Under the pieces are notes generated by a model. The model was not told the DNA's origin. It worked only from the letters and a program-made list of their open reading frames with translations, and did not search any database. Positions 1 through 9,686 of a stretch of 49,750 nucleotides of DNA are shown here, piece after piece; the first letter of the stretch is position 1; each line of letters starts with the position of its first letter. The stretch covers positions 1 to 49,750 of the forward strand of contig NZ_BBAI01000017.1 in the NCBI RefSeq assembly GCF_001311175.1. The letters run 5' to 3'. Origin of the DNA: Lacticaseibacillus pantheris DSM 15945 = JCM 12539 = NBRC 106106 (GTDB taxonomy: Bacteria > Bacillota > Bacilli > Lactobacillales > Lactobacillaceae). The position numbers and the translations under genes were made by a program.

Positions 1-16
1 ATTTACCCGGGCGTTT

Positions 17-249
17 AAAACGAGCTGCGCCCCGCAGAAACTTGCGTGTAACCCGCTACGACAGTGAAGCCAAGTGCGGGCTGGTTACTGTCCTAGAGAA
101 TGCTGCAGCGGGCCCGATTTACTCGTGCGTTTTAAAACGAGCTGCGCAGGCCAGAAGACGCCGCATAAGCAACTCTAACCAAAAGGCCAAAACCGGGCCT
201 TTCGGTTAGAGTTACTTATGCTCTGCCTTCTAAACGGCCTGCTCCGCTC
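17..249 (-). repeat. R1 structured repeat, locus 1 (half unit + complete hairpin)
   Basis: Two units in the same orientation start 117 bp apart (conserved core CGAGCTGCGC at 21 and 138). The first is a degenerate half unit. The second is complete: arms at 139-152 and 236-249 enclose an inner 26-bp stem (163-188 with 196-221) with a 7-nt loop. The two imperfect inner pairs (170/214 and 181/203) are C/A on the plus strand but become G-U wobbles in a minus-strand RNA, so the folded form is probably the minus-strand transcript. It begins four bases after the fakA stop codon, so it would form that gene's 3' untranslated end and may act as a terminator or RNA-stability element. Related copies lie at 23896-24178 and 49530-49750. 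Confidence 0.8.
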
Positions 250-252
250 TCT

Positions 253-1911
253 CTACTCCACCGAAATCAAATACGGGTACAACGGCTGCCCACCATCGTG
301 AATTTCAACTTCCAAATCGTCGTGAGCATCCATAATTGCAGCCTCAATCTTTTCTGCCTCGGCCTCTGAGCCCTCAGTACCCACAATGAGCGTGATAATC
401 TCCGAGTCCTCATCCAGCATAGCTTCAATCGTGTCAATCGTGGTCTGCAACCGTTCCTGACCGTCCACCTTGATGTCCCCATCAATTAAACCGATCCAGT
501 CGCCGTTGTGTATCTCCAACCCACCGATATTACTGTCACGAATCGACTGCGTAATTTCACCGCTAACCACGTTGCCTAACGCCTCAGTCATCGCCGCCGC
601 ATTGTCAGCCAGACTTTGCTCCGGATTGTATTCCAATAGGGAGGTCAAACCCTGGTTGACCGTCTTACTCTTCACGATTGCCACGTCTACGCTGGCTTCC
701 TTCGCCGCCGCATCCGCCGCCATGAAGATATTACCGTTGTTTGGCAGAACAATCACACGTTTAGCGTGCGCCTGCTTGATTGCATCCAAAATGTCGTTGG
801 TGCTTGGGTTCATGGTCTGACCGCCAGACAGCACGTACGTCACACCCAAACTCTTGAACAGCTCGGAGAGACCCGCACCCGAAGCAATCGCCACGACACC
901 AAACTCTGCCAACGGCTTTGCAGCCTCCGCCTCAGCGTTGTCGCGTTCAATGATACTCTCGTGCTGCAACCGCATGTTGTCAATCTTGATTTTATCCAGA
1001 CTACCAAACCGCTTACCGTACCGGAAAACGGCCCCAGGATGCTCCGTGTGCACGTGTACCTTCACTACCTCGTCATCAGCAATTACCAACAAGGAATCGC
1101 CATAATCGGCCAGATAGTTGCGGAACTCGTCGTAATCGAACTTGTTCGTTGCACCATCATTACCCAGACCAACCATCATTTCGGTACAGTACCCGTACAC
1201 GATATCGTCTGGGTTTAACTGTGTCTGCGCGTCCACCGCGTTGACCATTTCGGTCATTTCGGCGTCATCCGGCACGTAGTTTTCATCAATTTGTTCACCG
1301 GACAATCCGGACTGGAACCCTTCGTACAAGAAAGTCAGTCCCTGACCACCGGAGTCCACGACGCCCACCTGCTTAAGCACGGGTAAGAGGTCCGGCGTGG
1401 TTTTTAACGCGGCTTTGGCTGCATCAACCACACTAGTCATCACCTCAACCGTATCCGTAGTCGACTTTGCAGCCTTGAGGCCCGCCTTAGCGGCTTCACG
1501 CGCCACGGTTAAAATGGTCCCCTCAACGGGTTTCATCACCGCATTGTAGGCAGTTTCTACCCCACCGGCGAACGCGTCCGCTAAGTCCTGCGCGTTAAGC
1601 ACCCGCTTGCCCGCAACACTCTTGGCAAAGCCGCGGAACAGCTGGGAGCTAATCACCCCAGAGTTGCCCCGCGCGCCCATCAGCAACCCTTTGCCCAGGT
1701 GCTGCGCCAAATCGCCCACAGACTCATCGTCGCTCTCCAGCACGGCCTTAGCGCCACTTTGGAAGGTGAGGTTCATGTTAGTACCGGTATCCCCATCGGG
1801 AACCGGGAAAACGTTTAGTGAGTTAACAAACTCGGCATTCTTATTAATACGGTGCGCTGCTGCCCGAATCATATTTTGAAATTCGGTTGCAGAAATTTCC
1901 GTGACTGTCAC
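253..1911 (-). CDS. fakA: Fatty acid kinase catalytic subunit FakA (DAK2/YloV)
   Basis: 552 residues, full length for the family. The N-terminal DAK2 (DhaL-like) ATP-binding domain holds the signature DGDTGT at residues 39-44, which binds Mg-ATP, followed by the GARGNSG segment near residue 80; the C-terminal half is the YloV-specific domain. FakA phosphorylates exogenous fatty acids bound to a FakB (DegV) carrier so that they enter phospholipid synthesis. The GTG start at 1911 is supported by GGGAGG about eight bases upstream. It lies 100 bp downstream of yloU, the same pairing as yloU-yloV in Bacillus, with a possible attenuator hairpin between. No fakB is present in this window. Confidence 0.95.
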   Translation of the reverse strand: MTVTEISATEFQNMIRAAAHRINKNAEFVNSLNVFPVPDGDTGTNMNLTFQSGAKAVLESDDESVGDLAQHLGKGLLMGARGNSGVISSQLFRGFAKSVAGKRVLNAQDLADAFAGGVETAYNAVMKPVEGTILTVAREAAKAGLKAAKSTTDTVEVMTSVVDAAKAALKTTPDLLPVLKQVGVVDSGGQGLTFLYEGFQSGLSGEQIDENYVPDDAEMTEMVNAVDAQTQLNPDDIVYGYCTEMMVGLGNDGATNKFDYDEFRNYLADYGDSLLVIADDEVVKVHVHTEHPGAVFRYGKRFGSLDKIKIDNMRLQHESIIERDNAEAEAAKPLAEFGVVAIASGAGLSELFKSLGVTYVLSGGQTMNPSTNDILDAIKQAHAKRVIVLPNNGNIFMAADAAAKEASVDVAIVKSKTVNQGLTSLLEYNPEQSLADNAAAMTEALGNVVSGEITQSIRDSNIGGLEIHNGDWIGLIDGDIKVDGQERLQTTIDTIEAMLDEDSEIITLIVGTEGSEAEAEKIEAAIMDAHDDLEVEIHDGGQPLYPYLISVE

Positions 1912-1926
1912 AAATAGTTCCTCCCT

Positions 1927-1950
1927 AAAAGGGCCCCCAGAAGTTGGGGC
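1927..1950 (-). terminator. Possible attenuator between yloU and fakA
   Basis: On the minus strand GCCCC and GGGGC pair around an 8-nt loop, followed shortly by TTTT. The T run is short, so it would give partial termination at most, lowering fakA relative to yloU. Spacing and position are compatible with one transcript. Confidence 0.35.
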
Positions 1951-2011
1951 TCATCTCACACTCAACTTGGCGCCAACACAAAAAGGGCGTTGACGGCCCG
2001 CGTTGGTGGTG

Positions 2012-2377
2012 TTAATCTTCGCCAATCACCCGTACACCCTGAACGATGACGGTGACCGCGTGGGCGGTGAGGCCCAGCATACTTTCAAGGTTATACTTGA
2101 CCTTGTCCTGAACGTTGCGGCACACTTCGGAAATCTTGGTGCCATAACCAACGACAATGTTGACCTCGATGGTCACCCCATTGTCTTCCTGGCGAACGAC
2201 CACACCGCGAGAAAAGTTCTCCCGGTTGAGAATCTCGTTGAGGTTGTCCCGAATTTGGTTCTTGCTGGCCATGCCCACCACCCCAAAAATCTCGGTAGCT
2301 GCACCGCCGACAACCGTCGCGATAACGGCATTATCAATATCGATAACGCCGTACTTGGTCTTAATCTTAACCGCCAT
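2012..2377 (-). CDS. yloU: Asp23/YloU family envelope-stress protein
   Basis: 121 residues, the usual size for the Asp23/Gls24 (DUF322) family. It has the family pattern of a short lead, a central IDNAVIATVVGGAA segment, a conserved G-V-V-G-M stretch and alternating valine-rich strands. These proteins lie under the membrane and relate to envelope stress; YloU is nearly always encoded beside FakA. The ATG at 2377 is chosen over an upstream in-frame alternative because GAGGAGG lies seven bases before it. This is one of two Asp23 paralogues in the window; the other is at 21432-21875. Confidence 0.93.
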   Translation of the reverse strand: MAVKIKTKYGVIDIDNAVIATVVGGAATEIFGVVGMASKNQIRDNLNEILNRENFSRGVVVRQEDNGVTIEVNIVVGYGTKISEVCRNVQDKVKYNLESMLGLTAHAVTVIVQGVRVIGED

Positions 2378-2607
2378 GATTTGCCTCCTCAATCAGCTGG
2401 TTCATAGTTGGTGCGCCAACCCAACGGAACGCGCACCAGGACCTTTAGTCCGTTGCATAGATTTTAGCATAGGCCGGTAACTATGGAAAGTTTGCAGGTG
2501 TCAATGATTATTACTTTACAAAACCCTTGCAAAGCCGCCGTTCCTATGATAACCTAATTTTTGTGAATAAATCGGGTACACACCCGGTGAAGCAAGGAGG
2601 TCATACT

Positions 2608-2793
2608 TTGGCAGTTGATGTAATTACCGGCCGTCACACCCAGTTCGGCAACAAGCGCTCACACGCGCTGAACAGTTCTCGTCGCTCCTGGAAGGCAAAC
2701 CTGCAGAAGGTACGCATTCTAGTTGACGGCAAGCCAAAGCGTGTGTGGGTTTCTGCTCGCGCCCTGAAGTCTGGAAAAGTGACTCGCGTATAA
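2608..2793 (+). CDS. rpmB: 50S ribosomal protein bL28
   Basis: 61 residues beginning M-A-V-D, with GNKRSHALN and the R-x-W-K-A-N-L-Q pattern typical of bL28, a late-assembling large-subunit protein. The start is TTG at 2608, set by AAGGAGG at 2594-2600 and by the family N-terminus; longer upstream extensions have no counterpart in the family. It is transcribed away from yloU-fakA as a single-gene unit and closed by a U-rich terminator. Confidence 0.97.
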   Translation: MAVDVITGRHTQFGNKRSHALNSSRRSWKANLQKVRILVDGKPKRVWVSARALKSGKVTRV

Positions 2794-2807
2794 AACCAAC
2801 GATGAAG

Positions 2808-2835
2808 GTGCTACCGCATGGTGGTGCTTTTTTTT
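2808..2835 (+). terminator. Rho-independent terminator of rpmB
   Basis: Eight base pairs, several G-U, form between GTGCTACC and GGTGGTGC around a GCAT loop, followed by eight T (2828-2835). Confidence 0.8.
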
Positions 2836-2901
2836 GTTGGCTCAAAACAGTTGGAATGCAAAATCACCCATCAGCATAAACTTAAATATCAACACGCAAA
2901 T

Positions 2902-2932
2902 GAGCCCTGACATCGCGTCAGGGCTCATTTTT
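2902..2932 (+). terminator. Second hairpin terminator between rpmB and the 48-aa peptide gene
   Basis: Perfect 10-bp inverted repeat GAGCCCTGAC / GTCAGGGCTC with a 5-nt loop, followed by ATTTTT on the plus strand. It backs up the rpmB terminator and separates the unit from the opposing gene at 2971-3117, for which it could also stop transcription. Confidence 0.8.
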
Positions 2933-2970
2933 AGTGCATCGTGTAAAGCGCTGCTTTATTTTCTGCATGA

Positions 2971-3117
2971 CTATCGGGCCTTGAAAACCACGTGTAAAAG
3001 TTGTGACAGAGCAATAATTGCAATCACCCCCACAACCTTTAGCCATAAATTGTGGGGTCCAAAAACCAACCACAGTATGAGCAGCAGAATCTCACCCGCA
3101 AAAATTGCGTATTTCAT
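2971..3117 (-). CDS. 48-residue two-pass membrane peptide, unknown function
   Basis: Short reading frame with ATG at 3117 preceded by GAGGTG four bases upstream. The product is almost entirely hydrophobic: one membrane segment at about residues 3-20 (I-L-L-L-I-L-W-L-V-F), a polar turn G-P-H-N at 20-23, and a second at about 25-44, ending F-K-A-R. The basic C-terminus suggests both ends are cytoplasmic. It sits downstream of thiN on the same strand. I recognise no family; small membrane peptides of this kind are usually unannotated. Coding status rests on the RBS, the two clean membrane helices and the tight fit between terminator and thiN. Confidence 0.55.
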   Translation of the reverse strand: MKYAIFAGEILLLILWLVFGPHNLWLKVVGVIAIIALSQLLHVVFKAR

Positions 3118-3178
3118 CACGCACCTCATATTTACTTTTAATGGTGTTTAGACTTCAAGAGCAACCAGACGTCAGGGA

Positions 3179-3847
3179 TTAGTTATCCACCTGTTGGCCG
3201 CGATTATCCCGACTATAAATAATCGCCACGATTCCCTGTCGACATTGAACCGTCATGGCGTGATCGCCAACGAACTCATTGGAAGCAAAGCTGACCGGAC
3301 TATCATCGTCGTAGTGAGCCAGTTCGTACTTAGCGCCTGTGATATTCAGGTCACGCACCGACGTCATGTTGGCGACGCCGACGTAACGGTACCCAGCAAG
3401 CGGCTGAACCGTTAGGGGCTTACCCGCGTCCATGTAACGAACATAATTATCACGGTCAACCAAGTGGATTTGCCGCACGTATGGTTTAAACCTTTGCTCC
3501 GTTGGTAGCCAGTAGTTTGCCAGCGCGTGGTCCAGACGGCCACCAGTGGCGCCGTACAGATACACCTCGTCCGCCCCGAGCACGGTCAGCCCCCGAAAAA
3601 GGGCGAGTTGTGTATCGGTGTCATCCTTCTCGGCCTTATGGCGTTCAACCGTGCCAATAGCAGCAGTGACTCGCTCAAATTCGGCGGTTGTTAACGAATC
3701 AAAGTCCCCCACAACGTAGACGGGCTGAATACCGGCATCCAGCAGGGTCAGCGTGCCGCGATCAATGGCGGCCCACTCGCCAGGGGCCTGACGCCAGTCA
3801 TTAGGTAGCAACCCGCGCGGCCCACCAGCCATCAAGTTTAAACGCAT
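3179..3847 (-). CDS. thiN: Thiamine pyrophosphokinase
   Basis: 222 residues. It carries the family's acidic motif GDFDS at 47-51, DDTD at 75-78 and the G-A-T-G-G-R-L-D-H block at 99-107, which together bind Mg-ATP and thiamine; the C-terminal beta domain follows. It transfers pyrophosphate from ATP to thiamine to make the cofactor TPP. Its ATG overlaps the rpe stop codon by one base (TAATG), so the two are translationally coupled. It is the last recognisable enzyme gene of the rpoZ-side cluster; only the 48-aa peptide gene follows on the strand. Confidence 0.95.
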   Translation of the reverse strand: MRLNLMAGGPRGLLPNDWRQAPGEWAAIDRGTLTLLDAGIQPVYVVGDFDSLTTAEFERVTAAIGTVERHKAEKDDTDTQLALFRGLTVLGADEVYLYGATGGRLDHALANYWLPTEQRFKPYVRQIHLVDRDNYVRYMDAGKPLTVQPLAGYRYVGVANMTSVRDLNITGAKYELAHYDDDSPVSFASNEFVGDHAMTVQCRQGIVAIIYSRDNRGQQVDN

Positions 3848-4509
3848 TATTCTGCCTCCGCGGCCAACTTTTGTAAGTGGTGTAGGTTGTCGGCTGGGTT
3901 GCCGCCATCGTAAACCGCAGAACCGGCCACAGCGATATCCACACCGTGCTTGGCGGCTAACTTGATGGTACCAGGGTTGACCCCGCCATCAATTTCAATC
4001 TTAAAGTCCAATGATTCGTCCCGATCATGAATGGTCGCTAATTCGTCGGTCTTCTCCAGCATTTCCGGAATGAATTCCTGACCGCCAAAGCCGGGATCCA
4101 CGGTCATGACCAACACCTGCTTCACAATCGGCAGGACCATATCAATCGCGTCGACCGAGGTTCCCGGGTTAATTACCACCCCCGGCTCCATCCCCGTCTG
4201 CTTAATGAGTGACAGCGCCCGGTGAATGTGCGGTGTCGCTTCGAGGTGGACCAACAACATATCCGCACCAGCATCCGCAAAGGTTTTAACCCACTCCTCA
4301 GGATGCTGCACCATGAGGTGAACTTCCAATGGCAAAGTGGTTTCCTGCCGCAAAACCGAGACAATCTGCGGTCCAAAGCTCAAGTTCGGTACAAACAACC
4401 CGTCCATAACGTCAATGTGAATACGGTCCGCACCGGCTTTCTCAACCGCGTCGACTGCCCGCGCTAGATGTCCAAAATCCGCGCTCAAAATTGATGGTGC
4501 AATTTGCAT
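3847..4509 (-). CDS. rpe: Ribulose-phosphate 3-epimerase
   Basis: 220 residues from ATG 4509, chosen over a TTG three codons upstream because GGGAG at 4519-4523 sits nine bases before the ATG. The TIM-barrel landmarks are present: A-P-S-I-L-S-A-D at the first strand, IHIDVMDG at 30-37 (metal-binding His and Asp), EVHLMV, and EIDGGV near residue 172 with the second metal/catalytic aspartate. It interconverts ribulose-5-P and xylulose-5-P in the pentose-phosphate and phosphoketolase routes. It lies between rsgA and thiN, its conserved place in lactobacilli. Confidence 0.96.
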   Translation of the reverse strand: MQIAPSILSADFGHLARAVDAVEKAGADRIHIDVMDGLFVPNLSFGPQIVSVLRQETTLPLEVHLMVQHPEEWVKTFADAGADMLLVHLEATPHIHRALSLIKQTGMEPGVVINPGTSVDAIDMVLPIVKQVLVMTVDPGFGGQEFIPEMLEKTDELATIHDRDESLDFKIEIDGGVNPGTIKLAAKHGVDIAVAGSAVYDGGNPADNLHHLQKLAAEAE

Positions 4510-4712
4510 TACGATCAACTCCCGTTCTTAATCAATTATATCAATCATACACAACTCCCCACGTAGATGAAAGTGCTTTACTGCAAACGTTTTAACACAA
4601 CAATTTGTTGGTAAGTCCGTGATCGACAAGAAACACAAAAAAAATCCTGGACTGAAGCCAATTGACTACTCATTTGCCGATTACTGAAACCCAGAGTTGG
4701 GCTTATGAACAC

Positions 4713-4744
4713 AAAAATGCCACCCATTAGCTGGATGGCATTTT
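4713..4744 (-). terminator. Terminator after rsgA
   Basis: On the minus strand AAAATGCCATCC pairs with GGGTGGCATTTTT around a short loop, ending in a T run. It separates the rsgA end of the operon from rpe, which therefore may have its own promoter in 4524-4712. I see no convincing promoter there. Confidence 0.7.
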
Positions 4745-4765
4745 CGTTTCTTGCGAACATTAATA

Positions 4766-5666
4766 TTAACGCTTCTTTTTATCGTAGACCGGCTTGCGTG
4801 CAGCTAACTCCTCATGAAACTGTTGGTAGTTATCGTACCGACTTTGCATGATAGTACCGTCCGCTACGCCGGCTTTGACCGCACACTGCGGCTCGCGTAA
4901 ATGCTGACAACCGCGAAATTTACAGTTACCCGCCACAGACACAAACTCCGGGAAACGATCGCGCAACTCCTCGGTCTCCACGTCCAGTAACTCTAGCGAG
5001 GAAAATCCAGCGTATCCGCCACCAATCCGCCGTGGGCAGGATATAACGTGGTTTTGCGGGTGGTATGCTTCCCGCGATTGAGGCTCTTCGAGATGGCAGC
5101 GGTATCCAACTCCAGTTCAGGCACTAGGTGTTCAACAACGTCGACTTGCCCGCTCCCGTTTGGCCCGTAAAAATAGTCAGCTTGTCCGCCAGCATGCCAC
5201 TCAAACGGGTTAAATCTCCCGCCAAAAACGGCTGCCGGGGCATGTGGATGCGATACCCAATCCGTTCGTAACCGTCCATCGTGACGCGCAATTGATCAAA
5301 CCGGGATTCATCCAGCAAATCTGTCTTCGTCATGGTGATAATGACGTCCAGATGTTGCCCCTCCAGGTACACCAAAAATCGGTCCAATAGATTAGTCGCA
5401 AAGTCGGGTTCGGCCGCAGCTGTCACCACCATAGCCTGATCAACATTGGCAACTGGCGGCCGCACCAACGCGTTACGCCGCGGTAGCACACTCGTTAAAT
5501 ACCCCAGTTCACCGTTATCGGGTGCCGGAGTAAATTCCACAAAGTCACCCACGATCGGCGAAACGTGCTTGTTGCGTAAGTTGCCCGCGGCCCGCGTACG
5601 GATGACCTGGCCGTCAACCGCAATGTCATAATAGCCGCTGAGCAGCTGAATGATTTGTCCCTGCAA
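4766..5666 (-). CDS. rsgA: Ribosome small-subunit biogenesis GTPase RsgA (two frame breaks)
   Basis: The N-terminal OB fold and circularly permuted GTPase domain read from ATG 5666 to the P-loop GQTGAGKSTLLN. At about 5130 one C appears missing and the frame stops; the next block resumes as L-V-P-E-L-E-L-D-T. At about 5010 a second C is missing before the G3-like region, and the rest reads through the zinc-binding C-terminal domain (C-K-F-R-G-C-Q-H with a later Cys) to the stop at 4766. Restored length is near 300, normal for RsgA. It is a 30S assembly GTPase, encoded next to pknB as in most Firmicutes. I infer sequence error rather than a pseudogene because every motif is intact. Confidence 0.88.
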
Positions 5667-5701
5667 GAACTACCTCCATTACTGAATCAAAACATAAACG
5701 T

Positions 5702-7596
5702 TTATTTTGCGTCACTGGCGTTATCCTGCTGGTCACTAGCACCTGAGGAAGATGGAGCGGAAGGTGTGCTACTAGACGAGGAAGATGATGAAGAGGAGCT
5801 CGAGGGTTTAGAACTCGTCGAACTACTGGACTTTTCTGATTCGCTACTGGAACTGCTGCTGGTCTCATCTTCGGAACCACTGTTTGTGTAACTTTCTCCC
5901 GAACTAACCGTCACAGTAAGAGTAGAACCCTTCTTAACTTTTGTACCCTTAGGCAGGTTTTGTGAAATAATATTTCCGACTTCCACACGGTCGCTTTCTT
6001 GAGAATTAGAAGCTATCAGTATACCGTTTTTTGTCGCCCATGTTTCCGCACTACTTAACGAAACGTTAGTAAAATCTGGAACGGTAATTCTGCTACTTTT
6101 TGCTACCGTCAATTCAATCCGAGTACCCTTAGCAACAACCTTTTTTTTCCGGGGTCAATGCTTTGAGCCAGAATGGTACCAGAGGGTTTTGAACTTGATT
6201 GTGTTAACTTAACCACATTAAACCCGGCCCGTTTCAAATCATCACTGACCTGTGAGTAGTTTTTACCCACATATTTACCAACCGTGTACTTCGACTTCCC
6301 CTTACTAATCACCAAGTTAACGGCTGAGTTTTCCTTCACGCTATCGCCCTTGGTTGGGTCGGTCAAAATGATATGGTCCTTCGTCACCGAACCGGAAGAC
6401 TTGTACGTGGTATCGCCCACCTTCAAGTGTGCGCTCTTCAACTTCGTGGTCGCCACGGCCACGGTATCACCGGTCACATCCGGTACGGTCACGTCGCCCT
6501 TACCAAAGACGGCCACCATCCCCGAAATCAGTAAAATCAGCACAATGGCCAAGCCGCCAATAATCAACGCGCGTTTGCGTTTAGGGTGCGCCTTTTTACC
6601 CGGTTGCTTCTTTGCATCCTTGTCAGCGTCCGCCTTGACGTCCTGTCCGTCTTTGCCTAAAGCACTCGCCGCAGCCGCAATCGTAGCCGCCTTGACGGCC
6701 GGGTCAATCCGCTTAGTGGCAGCCATACTGTCGCTACTACCTTCAGGAATAAACCGCGGTTCGTTCGACCGGCTCGCATCCAGTGAGGTCGCTAAGTCGC
6801 TCGCCATTGCCGCCGCGCTCGGGTACCGCTGCTGCGGATCCTTAGCCGTAGACTTCAACACCACATTCTCCAACGCTTGAGGAATGCGCGGGTCAAAGTC
6901 ACGGACGTAAGGAATGTCCTCCTGGAAGTGTTTCAACGCGATGGTGACGGCAGAATCTCCCTCAAAGGGCACCGAACCGGTCAGCATTTCGTACAAAATC
7001 ACGCCCAGCGAGTAGATATCACTCTGCTTGGTCGGCAGCGAGCCACGAGCCTGCTCTGGTGACATGTAGTGCACAGAACCGAGCAGTGAGTTAGTTTGCG
7101 TTACTGCGGTCTCGGATAGCGCTACCGCAATTCCAAAGTCCGCAATCTTCACGTTGCCGTCACGGTCCACCATGATGTTTTGCGGTTTCAGGTCGCGGTG
7201 AATAATGTTGTGCTCATGCGCAGTTTCGATGGCACCCAACACCTGCGTCATCATCGCAACGACTTTGGCATACGGGATCGGGAAGTGTTCCACAATGTAC
7301 TGCTTCAGGTTTTTACCGTCGACGTACTCCATGACCAAGTATTGTTGGCCCTCGAATTCGCCCACGTCGTAGATGCTGACAATGTTCGGGTGGGACAATT
7401 CCAAAGTCGCCATGGCTTCGCGGCGAAACCGCCGTGCCGCATCGGGATCACTTTGGAGATCGAGGCGGAGCACCTTGACTGCCACGTCCCGATCCAAAAT
7501 TAAATCGTGCGCCAAATAAACGTTGGCCATGCCACCCTCACCAAGGGTTTTAAACAGCTTATAGCGTCCGTCCAGCGTCATCCCCGGCTCAATCAT
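5702..7596 (-). CDS. pknB: Ser/Thr protein kinase PknB/StkP with three PASTA repeats (one frame break)
   Basis: Kinase domain with P-loop GEGGMA at 19-24, catalytic Lys41, HRDLKPQN at 133-140 and DFG at 153-155; a basic linker; one membrane helix near 345-365; then three extracellular PASTA repeats and a polyserine tail. The frame breaks inside the second PASTA at an A/T run of eight (6141-6148); one more base restores it, and the remainder to 5702 carries PASTA 3 and the tail. ATG 7596 is chosen because AGGTAGGT lies eight bases upstream and it overlaps the stp stop codon. The kinase senses muropeptides or lipid II and phosphorylates division and wall enzymes; Stp is its partner phosphatase. 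Confidence 0.94.
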
Positions 7597-8337
7597 TGTC
7601 ATCACCTACCTGGTTATTATGGATTAGTAGTGCCGTTACGTTATCCGGACCACCCGCTTCGTTAGCAGCCTGCACCATCAGCTTCGCCTTCGTGGCCAGC
7701 GTCTCTGGAGCAGCCATGATTTGGGCCAGGTCTTCATCCTCCACGGCTTGGTGAGCCCGTCAGAGCACAGTAACAACATGTCGTTGGCTTCCATATCGTA
7801 AATCGTGACGTCCGCATCCACGTCCGGAGCGATACCCAAAGAACGCGTAATCACGTTCTTACGCGGAAAGTTTTTGGCCTCTTCGGGAGTCAGGTCGCCA
7901 CTCTTCACCAGTTCATTGACCAGACTATGGTCCTCCGTGATTTGCATCAGGCGGCCATGGCGGTACAAATATGCACGGGAATCACCAATGTTGGCAATCA
8001 CAAAGCGGTGACCGATCATTAAAGCCGCCACGATGGTCGTCCCCATGCCGGTGAGGTCCTTAAACTGCTGACCACGAGCGAGAATCTGCTCGTTTTCCTT
8101 TTGCAGCTCGTACATCAACCACTTAACGACGGTTTCCGCGTCACTACTTTGCGTCTTTTCAAAGGCATAACCAATGTGCGATACCGCCATTTCGCTAGCG
8201 ACATCGCCCCCCTGGTGTCCCCCCATACCGTCCGCGACAATGGCTAACGTCGCGTGGCTGTGGTTGCGAAAGAGGCCAACATAGTCCTGGTTGTTCGGTC
8301 TAACCCGACCGACATCCGTCTGGTAGGCAAATTCCAT
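7589..8337 (-). CDS. stp: PP2C protein phosphatase Stp/PrpC (one frame break)
   Basis: About 249 residues from ATG 8337 (AAGGAG upstream). Metal-binding PP2C motifs are visible: R-V-R-P-N-N-Q-D at 11-18, DGMGGH near 38-43, G-D-S-R-A-Y near 117 and S-D-G-L-T near 191. One base is missing at about 7748, right after S-D-G-L-T; the restored frame continues through E-A-G-G-P-D-N-V-T-A, the last metal-binding segment, to TGA at 7589-7591. That stop overlaps the pknB ATG. It removes phosphates placed by PknB. Confidence 0.93.
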
Positions 8338-8347
8338 TACAAACTCC

Positions 8348-9686
8348 TTACTGCACACGCTCCAAGCTAGCGATAAAGAAACCATCGCTACCGTAGTCGT
8401 GCGGCAAAATCTGTAGTGCCGGTGCCGCGTGATTGTGCGTTACCGGCGCCAATGTGGGTACCGTTACCTGCCGAAAATCCGGGTGCCGCTGCAAAAATGC
8501 TGCGACCACATCCTGGTTCTCTTCATGGGTAATTGTACACGTACTGTAGGTCAAGCGCCCGCCAACTTTGACCGTGGGGGCCACGGCATCCAAAATTTCA
8601 GACTGTACGCGGGTCAAGTTGCTACGTCGTCTGCCGTTTTATCATACTTAATTTCTGGCTTGCGCCGCATCAGCCCAAGCCTGAACAAGGAGCGTCCACC
8701 AAAACTTTATCAAACTTCTGTTCACCAAAAGTCTCGACGGCCTTGCGTGCATCCAACGTTTGCGCCGTTACCCGGTCAGCTAGATGCATACGGTCCGCAT
8801 TTTGCTGAATCAAGTTGACCTTGTGGGCGTGTAAATCCAGTGCGGTAACGTGCCCACCAGCTTGTGGATCCAGCCACTCCGCAATGTGCGTCGTCTTACC
8901 ACCCGGTGCAGCACACGCGTCCAGCACTTGGTCACCCGGCTGAATATCCAGACTTGGGGCCACCAACTGGGAACTCTCGTCCTGCATGGTCAGCAAGCCA
9001 TCCGCAAACTCCGGGGTACCGGCCAGATGTCCGCCTGGTGCCACCACTCCGCTGGTCGCAAGCACGCTATTCCGAACTTCAGGAAATTCGTCCTGTAGGC
9101 GGAATACCAAATCATCCCGTTGAATCATGGTGCGGTTAACTCGAGCCGAGGCCCGCGGTGCTGAATTGATGCTGTTCAGTAAGGCCGTAGCCTCAAGCTC
9201 CCCCCACTGGTCAAACAGTTTGTTGACGATCCATTCGGGAACTGAGGTCGCAATCGATAGACGTTTAACTGGATCCTGGATAGCACTCACATCCCGTAAG
9301 CCTTTCCGCTGCACGTTACGCAGAATGGCCGTGACAAACTTCGCGAGGCCAGCGTGACCCTTTTGCTTAGCGATTTCAGTGCTATCAAAGAAAATCGCCC
9401 GTTCAGGTATTTTGTCCAGATAATGCATTTGGTAAATAGCCGTCCGTAGCAGTTGTCGCACCCACGGCTCCAGTTCTCGGCGCCCAACAAACGGTGCCAG
9501 GTAGTAGTCCAGGGTCAACTGGTGCTGAATTACGCCATAGACGATGTTGGTCAGTAACGCAGCATCACGTGCGGACAGGTGTGCCTGGCGAATTGTACTA
9601 TCCACAGTTAAGTTCGAGTACCCACCACGACCACCAACGCGGGCTAACACGTTAACCGCGAGCAAACGCACGTTATTCTTGTCCAT
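8348..9686 (-). CDS. rsmB: 16S rRNA m5C967 methyltransferase RsmB/Sun (two frame breaks)
   Basis: N-terminal NusB-like RNA-binding domain (residues 1-130), then a SAM-dependent methyltransferase with D-A-C-A-A-P-G-G-K-T-T-H and the catalytic D-A-P-C-S-G-L-G. The frame breaks just after this motif (about 8672) and again at about 8620; each needs one added base. The middle piece reads L-M-R-R-K-P-E-I-K, typical of the family, and the final piece holds Y-S-T-C-T-I, which bears the second catalytic cysteine. ATG 9686 is preferred to TTG 9689. The gene overlaps the 3' end of fmt, the usual fmt-rsmB coupling. Confidence 0.93.

Noticed and set aside
17..249. R1 as a CRISPR array
   Set aside because: Units are 112-120 bp apart with long conserved internal sequence, only two per locus, and no cas genes nearby.
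4766..5666. rsgA, recN, pepX and others as true pseudogenes
   Set aside because: All catalytic motifs are intact on both sides of each break and the same defect affects essential genes.
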